Shown here: positions 55,213 to 64,000 of the stretch, piece after piece
Numbering within the stretch: the stretch's first letter is position 1
How the letters are laid out: the number at the start of each line of letters is the position of its first letter
NCBI GenBank assembly: GCA_021234155.1
Contig: JAJEKV010000024.1
Span: 16,887,030 to 16,951,029, forward strand
Direction: 5' to 3'
DNA: 64,000 bases
Origin: Isoetes taiwanensis
Taxonomy: Eukaryota > Streptophyta > Lycopodiopsida > Isoetales > Isoetaceae
The notes under the pieces: model-generated
Database searches by the model: none
The model's input: the letters and a program-made list of their open reading frames with translations, nothing else
Told to the model about the DNA's origin: nothing
Position numbers and translations under genes: made by a program

Positions 55213-56761
55213 TCATAAATCCGAATCTGGTGACGATGAAGATGATTCTAATAAATCCATGGCCACCACATTATTTTGTTGAAGGAGATCATTGGTTTTG
55301 TGCTCAAACAAAACTTTGGAGATAGCATTACGTCTCGTGGCATCAACATTAGTAATATTGTGAGACTGCAGTGCAAAATTTCCGTCGTTCTCGCCCTCCA
55401 CAGTTCTTGTATATGCTTCCTTCATAGATAGGGATGTACCTTGCACTTTATAAACCACGTACTCGTAGTACTCCACTTTCTCCATGCGTTTACTTGTGCT
55501 TGCATCTCCACTGCTACTTTTTTCTCCTCTCATGCGTGCTACACATTGTTTTTCATGGGCAATAGACTGTTCAAGTTCCTCCTTTGCTTCTTTTGCCCAT
55601 GTCTCATCGAGACCGTCCCCGTGAATGATACATAGATTATGTAAAACCAAGCATGCTGACACAACTTGTACTACGTTCTCCAAGTCCATGTCATTTCTCT
55701 TCAAAAGTATTCTAAACCTAGCTTTCAATCGACCAAATGCGCACTCTACTGGCATTCTCGTACTTGATTGGACATAGTTCCAATAGTATTGCTCCCTGCT
55801 CAGACCATCCTTATGACCCTTAAAAGGACTCAGCATATAATCTCGCGGTGGATATGCTGCATCGTCAACAAGACAATAAGGTGCTATAATACCATTCATG
55901 ATCCGTCGCCCTGCAATGACCGCTGGAATAATGTCCAGTCATGTATGCTTCCTGGCCAACCAATATCAAAGTCCCACACAAGGCAATCTCTTGATACTAT
56001 CAATTGGAGTAATATAGAGTAATATAAAGTAATATTTTGTGCAGATTCATGAGGAGCAATGATTGGAATATGGCTTCCATCAATTGCTCCAATGACGTAT
56101 GGAATACCATGAATAGCTTCAAAAGATGCTGCCAGACTTCGCATCCTATTTGGTGATGGCCATTTAATGTATAATTTCTTGAGTTTATAATTGACACAAG
56201 TAATAAATTCAAGAACAGCTTGTTGTGCAATGGCGAATCCAACTCGATAGGAGTCTGCAATGCCTGTCAACGTGTCACTCGTGGCGAGCCTAAACCCATC
56301 ATAATTTTTGTATTGGTATAGCAGCTCGAAACTTTGTATCTTGCCTTATCATCAATGGTCCCAGCTCATTGCACAAATACTGAAAGGTAGCTTTAGAGAT
56401 GCGTAACCTCCTTCTAAAATCTGTGTCAATGTAAGTATGCAACAGCAATGCATCCAACCCGGAGCCTCTTCGGTACATCCAAAAACGTCTTGGAGTGTTT
56501 TGTCTTGCCAAAGAAGGACCAAATTCTGCAAATAGAGCCAAACCAAGCTAGAACTCGCACATAGAGTGCATAAGATTCATCGTCATACGAAACATCATTG
56601 GCAACAAGATGTGTGAATTGAAGTATGAAAAAGAAAAACCTTCCTGCCATCATTACTGATCCTATCATGTCATACCTATCAGTTTGTTCTGTTGCTTCAG
56701 AGACTTGCTGCAACTGATCCTCAAAGCCGCTAATATATCTTGAGAGGTTTTCTTTCTCCAT
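55213..56761 (-). pseudogene. PIF/Harbinger transposase (DDE_Tnp_4), nearly complete
   Basis: Minus-strand blocks: 56761-56426 and 56541-56299 (N-terminal region, TFQYLCNELGPLM), 56270-55896 (VIGAIDGSHIPI with the first Asp, WDFDIGWPGSIHD with the second) and 55899-55213 (LVDDAAYPP, RMPVECAFGRLKARFRIL with the Glu). This is the normal order and spacing for a Harbinger DDE transposase, which inserts into three-base sites. Frames change near 56540, 56285 and 55898, and a repeated AGTAATAT stretch near 56010-56035 replaces the usual YYCRKGFYS segment. The partner MYB-like protein and terminal repeats were not found. Confidence 0.8.
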
Positions 56762-56898
56762 AGTTGAATTGCTCTTTTAGTTTGAAGCAAACTTAAGCAT
56801 AATGTAAGGAATTACCACACGTTAAAAGAAAAGGATACAAAAATAAAATTCTTTACCTGTTCCAAGAAGTTCCAATTTGTAATTCGTAAGAATACATG

Positions 56899-59150
56899 AG
56901 AATAGAATAGAATAGAATAGTTTTTTTATCGTCCACTGAGACCAATCGGCCTATGGGACCCAGAAGGAGCGCAACAAACTTATTACTGTCCGGGTTAAAA
57001 AACCCCCGCCCCGAAGGGTTTTCGAGGGAAAAACCGTGGCAGTAATAAGAATGCTGTCAAACTGTACAAGTATACATCATCATGAAATAAATGTGTATGT
57101 ACATGTCAAGTGCGTGCCCGGACATAGCTGATCTCGCATGTCCATGACCTCCTCGGCAGGTATGATCCTAGCATCCGCATGGGATGCCGCGGCTCAATGT
57201 CACATGTAGCGGCCGCCGGCCCGACCAACTCATCATAGCGTCCGGATTTGATCATATCTTTGGGCAACTTTGAAGGGTATGAGATTCATCCTCAATGACT
57301 CCCATTTGGCGGCAGATTGACAGAGCACATCCGGACGTGGCTCACCAATCCATCTGCCTGCCTCAATTCGAAGATGATGTGCCCCCGCGAATGGAGGCAA
57401 TGAGTCCGCGGCTTTTCATGGGCAAGTGGGTGCGCAGTAGCATTGTGGGCCTCGCTCCAATGTGGGATTTATGTGGTGTCGGTAGTAGTGTCTTTGCCTT
57501 GACCGCTCAAGGGCGCGGCATCCCAAAGCTTGCCGATGAAGCAAGCGTCCAAGATATTGCCTCAAGCTATGGCGACTGCCTCTGTTTGCACATGTATGCA
57601 CCGTGCTCCGCACATTCCATCTAGCCATCCATTGAGCTCTTTTTTTCCCTCCAAAGAAGCCTTTGAGGCGCTGTGGCCCCATTGCCATGATATAAGCTAG
57701 TTTTGGGAGACGAGCATCGTCCCATGTTGACCACCTTCCGAAAATAGACAATGTGGCGATCAAGGGCAGCCCTCCTCAAGAGGCAAGAATCCCGCTTCCC
57801 CGCAAGAGAATTTGATATGGGACTGTGGACTTCACCCCCTAGTGCTCGCACCAAGAAGGCTTTCTCGCACCGCTCCCAAGTCATTCCAAGTAGCTTAGGG
57901 ATACCATCGGGCCCCATACTTCCACCCCGTATAAAAAGGACAGGCTCCACTAAGACTTTGAACAGGTGTGACCGGATGGGTCCAATCATACAACTCCGCT
58001 CTATGACTATTGTTTTGCATTGCATATAGTGCTTTCCAAACCGTAGTAACTCGTAGCCATATGGATGTGTCCCAAAGGCATAGTAGACGGAAACTCCACT
58101 CCCAAATATTTGTATGTGGATGCTACTTCCACATTCTCGCCTCTGTAATCGGAAGGAGGGGATCCTCTACCGTCGTGAAGATGATATGAAAACCACCTTA
58201 GTCTTGGCCAAGTTGACGCTACATATCGGGCCGCTTGACAAAATGTGTCCGTGGCATCGAGATGTCGCTGCATGTCCGGCCCGGTGTGTAAGCTAGAGGT
58301 CCACATCATCGGCATATATTAACCGCTTGATGATCCGTAGAGAAGGTGAGCCCCGCCGCCCCCATTATCGCCAAACCCGTTTCTCCAATTGATCAATGTA
58401 AAGCCCAAACAATGTTGGGGAGAGAGGGCATCCCCGGGCGAACCCCGATACTACTATCAAATGGTTGGCTTGTCGGGCCGCAACCAATCCGAGCATCTTT
58501 CATAAAGCCCGCATAATCGCATTCCGCAAATCTACCGGAACCCCCAAATTGCCGCAATCTTGCCCATAGTTTTTCCCCAGGCACGTTGTCAAATGCCTTT
58601 GCAAAATCCACGGCAACAATATAGATCCCGACGGTTCCTCGCCGTCTTCAACCGTGAGCTCGCAATGTGAAGATGTGGTCAATGGTTGAGTGTCGGGTCT
58701 CAATCCCGCTGGGTGAGGGCTCGTATCTCTCGCCTCCCTTGGCCCGGATCAAGCCGCCGAGAATCCCAAAGAAGCAATTTTGCAAACACCGAATCGACCA
58801 TGATTGTTCGGTAATTGGCTGGGCAAAGGCGGGTCACCCCGCCTTATAGATGGGAACAACTCTGCTATTGGTCCACTGCATCGGGAAGCCTTCCTGTAAT
58901 GCCTTGTTGAACAAGGCGGTGAGATCGGTATTATGGACGGCCCCGCCCACTTAAGCAATTCTCGCCCGCATGCCATCCAGTCCCGGCTTTCCCATTGGCA
59001 AGACGCCGTAAGCCTTGTTCCACGCCCGAATCAGATTTCCAAAGACCGGGCCTTCTTGCAGGGGTAATGCTGCATGTGCACCCTGAGGGTCGTATAGCTG
59101 TTGCAAGTATTGCCTCCACTGCTCGGGAGTGATGTTCCCTGTGGGCTGTA
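56899..59150 (-). mobile_element. LINE retrotransposon with (TTCTA)n tail, 5'-truncated
   Basis: On the minus strand the element ends at 56899-56920 with a pentanucleotide tail and a conserved 3' segment (56921-57060) shared with 3483-3615 and 7433-7569. The RT is recognisable at 58976-58749 (ELLKWAGPSIIPISP), 58703-58500 (GVPVDLRNAIMRAL) and 58611-58393 (VDFAKAFDNVPGEKLWARL, GPTSQPFDSSIGVR.G). Frames change repeatedly in a CG-rich background that looks affected by the CAG/CTG-to-CG pattern. Confidence 0.8.
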
Positions 59151-59359
59151 CTGGCTTTCTAAGAACCCTTCTGCTGGAACGAAGGAAGAAGCCATTTATT
59201 TTGTCTCCAAATAGCCATTTACGATGTGAGAGGAAGAGTGGATTATACGACGGATTTACCTCTCATCGTAAGCAACACATTTTGGTAACAGGTTTTTTAC
59301 CGTAAGTTTTTTACCTTAAGAAAGAGGTCTACTAGCCTTGACATGCCAACTAATATATT

Positions 59360-59668
59360 TTGCCCAACGGGGAGACGGCCCCATCATACTATAGAATTTT
59401 GCCGGAAGAAATGGTCGAAGAAACGAGGAAAGTCATCAGAATGCTGGGCTGGAATTTAGATCATGACTCCAAATCTTGGGAATTTCCCACAGCAAGCCGT
59501 TTCCAAGGTACCGAGGCCGCCAACGTGATAGTCCGGCGCCATTTTTTATTTTTTCAGAGATGCCAGAATGGACCCACCCAAATTATTCAAGTACAAGTAG
59601 TAGAAGAATTTGTGATCCAGCCATTGAGGATAGCCGGTGGTTGCTATAGCTCTCCACGTGAAGCTTAG
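59360..59668 (+). CDS. Unrecognised 102-codon ORF
   Basis: Reads MPNGETAPSYYRILPEEMVEETRKVIRMLGWN... with an ordinary amino-acid balance and no domain I recognise. It lies between the LINE and the receptor kinase with no visible splice partners. It could be a gene fragment carried by a repeat. Confidence 0.25.
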   Translation: MPNGETAPSYYRILPEEMVEETRKVIRMLGWNLDHDSKSWEFPTASRFQGTEAANVIVRRHFLFFQRCQNGPTQIIQVQVVEEFVIQPLRIAGGCYSSPREA

Positions 59669-60018
59669 GCTACACAAATAACCAAACAAGTTGATTCACG
59701 GCCAGAAACAGAGAAAATTTGGTGTTGAATGTGAGTGGTTACCCAACCAGCAAAAGCCAAAGCCGTAGAGCCCACGTTTACTTTCTCATGCGGGCGTTGA
59801 AGGCTTCAAGCAAGTGTGGCCCAAATCCTGCCATGGCATTTGAAAGGTATGGTGGTTCAGGAACTCACTGTAAACTGTCTGTGTGGTAGATATAGATTTT
59901 GTTCAAGATAACAATGAAAGCTGCTGTTGCACGGCTTAACCTTTCGACCTTGTCAGTCTGCCAATGCTCGAAGCCCTTTGTTTGAGCCCGTTCCGGCAGG
60001 GTTAACAAAGGGGCAGAT
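59669..60018 (+). promoter_or_regulatory. Upstream region of the lectin receptor kinase
   Basis: No other gene is recognised. Position suggests the promoter and 5' UTR. No clear TATA box was identified. Confidence 0.35.
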
Positions 60019-62337
60019 ATGAAACCTCTGTTACGCTTCTTCTTTTTGCTGTTCTGGTTCAGATCTGGTAAAGCCCTCATCAATTTGGGTTCTAGCCTCA
60101 CTGTACGGCAATCTCTGCAAGACCCTTGGGTATCATCAACATCAAATCCGAAGTTTTCGTTTGGTCTTTTTCATTTTGAAGGGAAGTATCATCTGGGTGT
60201 TCGATATGAAAAGGATCATGATACCCTGGCATGGAGAGCTGGATGGAACGTCTATGTGGGGAGTGATGGAGTAGTGGAGCTTGGTAAAGATGGCAATCTA
60301 GTCCTGTATAACTCCACTAAAAAGGACCACAAGGCTTGGGAGAGCAAAACGGGTAACATGGGTGTTCAGTACGCTGAAATGAAGGATGATGGCAATTTTG
60401 TCCTTCGTAACTCCACTATTTTTGCATGGCAGAGCTTTGATCACCCGGCAGAAACGCTGCTTCCCTCTCAAGGCCTCAACAGGGGTACCAAACTTACCTC
60501 TACAACAGGTACCTATGGCTTGGCCTTTGAATCTAATGGCAATATATCTCTATATTGGAACTGGAACTATTCTTATTGGCAGAGTGACACCTCTGATTCA
60601 TCTCCTTTGCCTACATATGCTGTCATGGATGGCAATGGTAAGATTTTTATGTACCCTAATTCTTCTAGCCAAGTCAATCCTACCAGGTTCTTTTTTTCTA
60701 GTGATTTTGGACCTAATGTCGATAGACGCCTTACTCTTGACGATGATGGAAATTGGAGAATTTATAGCTGGTCTTCTGGTTGGTCTGTGACATGGCAAGC
60801 ATTGGACAATCAATGCTTGGTTTATGGATGGTGTGGTTCATATGGCATATGCAACTATAATTCAACAAATGCTTATTGCAGTTGCCCTAGTTACTTTAAA
60901 CCAAAAGACTCAAAAGACCTCACAAAGGGGTGCACTCCATCCTTTAATTTGAACAGTTGTGGCAATGCAAAAGTCATGCCATTGGAGAGTACCTTTTTGC
61001 TTGGGGATGGTCAGATTGTGGTCAACAATGAGCAGGGATGCCAGTCCAGCTGTGTTACAGATAATGGTTGCCTGGCCTCTATGGTACCAAATGATGGTTC
61101 TGGAAATTGTCTCCAAATTCGGACTAGAATTGTTAGTGGCTATCATCTACCATATCTTCGATCCACTACTTTCTTAAAGATCTGCAGTAATCTTCCAGAT
61201 TCATCCACAGAAGTGGGGGGCAACACGGGATGTTCTACTTCTGAAAGAGCCGAATATGCAGGGATTGGAGTTGTTAGCACATTTGTAGGTCTTATTCTGA
61301 TCGAGCTTCTTATCTGGATCATTTGCTTCCAAAGGCATAGTTTGGCGGCACGCTATGCCATTCTGGACTATGCTTCAGGAGCTCCGATAAGGTTCACCTT
61401 CAAAGAGCTGCAATCGGCAACACAAAATTTTAGCAAGAAACTAGGAGAAGGTGGATTTGGTGTTGTATACAAGGGTATTCTTGTAAATAAAACTGTTGTG
61501 GCTGTCAAGAAACTGGAGGGCATTTTGCAGGGTGAAAAGGAATTCAGGACAGAGGTGGCTATAATAGGGAATACTCACCACATGAATTTGATGCACCTTG
61601 TTGGCTTCTGTGCTGAAGGATCATATAGGCTCCTAGTTTATGAGTACATGATGAATGGATCCCTTGAGAAGGTGTTGTTTGAAAGCACAGAGGTAGAAGC
61701 AATTATGGGATGGGACATGCGTTTTAACATTGCTCTTGGAACAGCCAAAGGGATTGCTTACTTGCACGAGGAATGCAGGGATTGCATAATTCATTGTGAC
61801 CTAAAGCCAGAGAACATTCTGCTAGATGACCAGTTCTCCCCCAAGGTGTCTGATTTTGGTTTGGCTAAGCTCATTAATGAGCAACATACAAGGAATGCTA
61901 CAACAGTATGTGGTACTCGAGGTTACCTAGCTCCAGAATGGTTATCTAATTTGCCAATCACGCCAAAGTGTGATGTGTTTAGTTACGGCATGATTCTGCT
62001 TGAAATAATTGGTGGTAGAAGGAATTTCGATCATTCGGCCTCTTCCGAGAAAAGTAGGTTTCCACTTTGGGCATTCCAACAAATGCGATCTGGAGAGATC
62101 ATAAGTATTGTGGATTCCAAAATTAAAGAGGATGTTGATATGGTGCAGCTTCAAAGAACACTGTATGTAGCATTCTGGTGCATCCAGGATGCAGCATCCC
62201 TTCGACCAACAATGAGCAGAGTTGTGCAGATGCTGGAAGGGACAATAATTGTCCATGAACCTCCTCTGCCAAAATCCTTGGAATCTGTGATGCTACTAAA
62301 TCTTGGTGCTGCAGCTGAGGGTGATGAACTAAAATAA
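60019..62337 (+). CDS. G-type lectin S-receptor-like serine/threonine kinase (SD2-type)
   Basis: Intact single-exon ORF of 772 residues. A hydrophobic signal peptide (1-19) is followed by a B-lectin domain (about 30-150; repeated NLVLYNST- and NISLYWN-type strands), an S-locus-like region, an EGF-like Cys cluster (about 265-300), a PAN-like Cys region (about 310-390), a transmembrane helix (about 414-438) and a kinase domain (about 471-745). The kinase has GEGGFG at about 477, the ATP-binding Lys at 497, HCDLKPEN with Asp 594, and DFG Asp 612, so it looks active. HCD in place of HRD makes it a non-RD kinase, a class often tied to immune signalling. It sits in the plasma membrane and likely senses an extracellular ligand. 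The start ATG directly precedes the signal peptide. The lack of introns is usual for this subfamily. Confidence 0.93.
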   Translation: MKPLLRFFFLLFWFRSGKALINLGSSLTVRQSLQDPWVSSTSNPKFSFGLFHFEGKYHLGVRYEKDHDTLAWRAGWNVYVGSDGVVELGKDGNLVLYNSTKKDHKAWESKTGNMGVQYAEMKDDGNFVLRNSTIFAWQSFDHPAETLLPSQGLNRGTKLTSTTGTYGLAFESNGNISLYWNWNYSYWQSDTSDSSPLPTYAVMDGNGKIFMYPNSSSQVNPTRFFFSSDFGPNVDRRLTLDDDGNWRIYSWSSGWSVTWQALDNQCLVYGWCGSYGICNYNSTNAYCSCPSYFKPKDSKDLTKGCTPSFNLNSCGNAKVMPLESTFLLGDGQIVVNNEQGCQSSCVTDNGCLASMVPNDGSGNCLQIRTRIVSGYHLPYLRSTTFLKICSNLPDSSTEVGGNTGCSTSERAEYAGIGVVSTFVGLILIELLIWIICFQRHSLAARYAILDYASGAPIRFTFKELQSATQNFSKKLGEGGFGVVYKGILVNKTVVAVKKLEGILQGEKEFRTEVAIIGNTHHMNLMHLVGFCAEGSYRLLVYEYMMNGSLEKVLFESTEVEAIMGWDMRFNIALGTAKGIAYLHEECRDCIIHCDLKPENILLDDQFSPKVSDFGLAKLINEQHTRNATTVCGTRGYLAPEWLSNLPITPKCDVFSYGMILLEIIGGRRNFDHSASSEKSRFPLWAFQQMRSGEIISIVDSKIKEDVDMVQLQRTLYVAFWCIQDAASLRPTMSRVVQMLEGTIIVHEPPLPKSLESVMLLNLGAAAEGDELK

Positions 62338-63102
62338 TTTGATGACCAAGCATGTTGAATTTGAACAATGCACCATCATGTTAGTATCTGGTAAAATCTG
62401 GCAGTTGAGCGGATGTCTTATATTGTACAGAATCTTAATGATGGATTCACTTAATAATAACACTCATTTTCCTCATTCAAGAACCATAAGAAACTGCCCA
62501 ACACAGAAATTACATTTTTGAAATCATATAATCCACAACACATTCAATTGATAGATCAGTAAAAGGTGATAACGCTAGGAAGGTGCCATATGCTCCTTTT
62601 CATGGTGTGGGTGCAGGTTGACATTCTATTTTTCTACTTCACATTCTGTTTTAGCTTGACATTCTTGATTTGCATTCAACATTCTAAAAATTTACAGTGT
62701 TATGACACTGAAACTTTACAATGTGTTATGACACTGAAACTTTACAATGTTTTAACTTAAAAATTGCAGTTCATATAAACAAAGAATGCAGTTTCCGAGA
62801 CCTTCACGTTGATAGAAAAAAACATTGATATAAAATTTAACACAACAACAGTTGCATCGGGTAGGTTCAAATCGGCTATTCCTTTTTTATGAATGCTTCC
62901 AAATTTTTGTCATGTCACCCGTGGCATCACAATGCTGCAATTCTAGAAAGTCCCACCAGAGATATTAGCAACCTACACATGCATGCCTAATGCACGTCAA
63001 ATTGCAAGAGAACATGCCGCAAGCATCTCACAATCCTGATTAAACTATATCAACTGATTTTCCACTTCTACTGACTCTTCATCTACAGCTGCTACATCAC
63101 AA
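62338..63102. other. Intergenic stretch with a 26-bp tandem pair
   Basis: No gene is recognised. It holds two perfect 26-bp units (62698-62723 and 62724-62749) starting TGTTATGACACTG. The kinase 3' UTR presumably covers the first few hundred bases. Confidence 0.5.
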
Positions 63103-64000
63103 CTATTCAGAACTATTCACAATTGCTAGAATAGACAGATTGTCATTGATAGAAGCAGAACCAACATTCTTAACATTACTAGGATTCTTAACGTGACCAA
63201 CATCAATAAGAACCGACGCCTTCCCAATACAAGCAACCTTCATCAACTCTTCTTTATAAACTTCATCGACCATTCTTCTCTCACCTTTATTGTCAGAGGA
63301 ATTACTTACGACATTCATTGCACACTTAGCCTGCAGATTCGATGTTTTATCGTACCTAAAAAACTGGAAATCAGAAACAACAAACTAATAAAAAAAATGA
63401 GAACAAAATTAACACAAAATTTACCTAGTGGAAGCTTCAGTCGTTCGATGATCAGTAATGCGCATCCCAACGGACTACAAAACTCCGACCCTAACCATTC
63501 GAGAAATTACAGTCGTGCATCCAGACTTTCCCTCAATTTCCACAGTAGACATGATATACTTAACCCATTTGTCTGTGCACTCATCTTGTTCACAGAATTG
63601 TACCACTGTGTAGGTTTATAGTTCTGAATAGGTTGCATAAAGTAGAACCTCACTATCTTCCCTTCCTCATCAGGTTTACCCTGCCTCTCAAATTGCTTAA
63701 AAGTTAGCACAACATCAACATCGAAGCATTTATATCGTTCTCTGCGCCAATAAGAAAATAAGAAATTAGACCTAATAAAGCTCATTTTGCCCACGAATTG
63801 CAAATTTGGCTACACAGTAATAGAGAAATCATCTTTGCATACCTCTAGCATGATGGGTTTGATGGTCTATATCTGCTAGTAAGCTTTCTCATCATAGAAG
63901 AAGATCTCATCTACTTGTTTATGCTTGTAGCATATTCCAAGTATCTTCTTAGACTTCCGATTAATACTATACACGCCAAACATGCTCATTAAGATTGGAA
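63103..64000 (-). CDS. Partial unrecognised gene running off the right edge
   Basis: Exon-like minus-strand blocks: about 64000-63880 (FGVYSINRKSKKILGICYKHKQVDEIFFYDE), 63803-63507 (CFDVDVVLTFKQFERQGKPDEEGKIVRFYFMQP) and 63318-63103, preceded by a CTGCAG acceptor and ending in a stop. The composition is coding-like but no family is recognised. Frames between blocks would need splicing that I cannot confirm. It could be a transposon gene. Confidence 0.35.

Noticed and set aside
1-64000. tRNA, rRNA, CRISPR array or bacterial operon features
   Set aside because: None seen; introns, retroelements and plant genes show this is nuclear plant DNA.

Overview
The window is nuclear DNA of a land plant, most likely a fern. 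The reasons are: canonical GT-AG introns in a plant BRAHMA-type chromatin remodeller; an intact plant G-type-lectin receptor kinase; a decayed PPR gene whose repeats look like the fern-type family; and roughly two thirds of the sequence made of transposable elements. The fern call is inference from repeat and PPR style, not from a marker gene.

Layout. 1-1750 is a decayed gene with a possible permuted methyltransferase fold and a palindromic repeat in its intron. 2010-10258 is a tandem duplication (copies 2010-5973 and 5974-10258) made of old Ty1/copia integrase, LINE 3'-end and LINE endonuclease/RT fragments. 10986-23324 is a complete 14-exon BRM (SNF2/bromodomain) gene of about 2,462 codons. 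Its intron 10 holds a very young LTR element (16719-19788; LTRs look identical, TSD GATAA) with one 583-codon ORF instead of gag-pol. 23624-27406 is a shortened copia element on the minus strand. 27407-30150 has no clear gene. 30572-31890 is a PPR pseudogene and 31976-32310 the exon remains of a plastid-type S1-domain gene.

32311-41989 is the most interesting object: a 9.68-kb DNA transposon with about 21-bp terminal inverted repeats and a 4-bp AATT duplication, sitting inside the S1-domain exon. It carries a decayed DDE-type transposase (+), an Ulp1/C48-type protease gene (-) and an FCP1/HAD-type phosphatase-like gene (-). 42560-44581 is a decayed WDR18/RID3-like WD40 gene. 46354-53556 is a minus-strand Ty3/gypsy element whose integrase is cut off and followed by a coiled-coil/RING-H2 gene fragment. 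It is itself interrupted by a 2.5-kb hAT-type element (48082-50600, TSD AATAGGAC) with an exon-like captured segment. 55213-56761 is a PIF/Harbinger transposase, 56899-59150 a LINE with a pentanucleotide tail, 60019-62337 an intact lectin receptor kinase, and 63103-64000 part of an unrecognised minus-strand gene.

A feature of the whole window is that many 'mutations' in repeats are CAG or CTG turned into CG-containing strings. This is seen between the two tandem copies, between units of a short tandem repeat and inside the copia pol. It looks like a consensus error at CHG-methylated sites rather than biology, and it would mean that many transposon frameshifts here are not real. Only BRM and the receptor kinase look like functional host genes.
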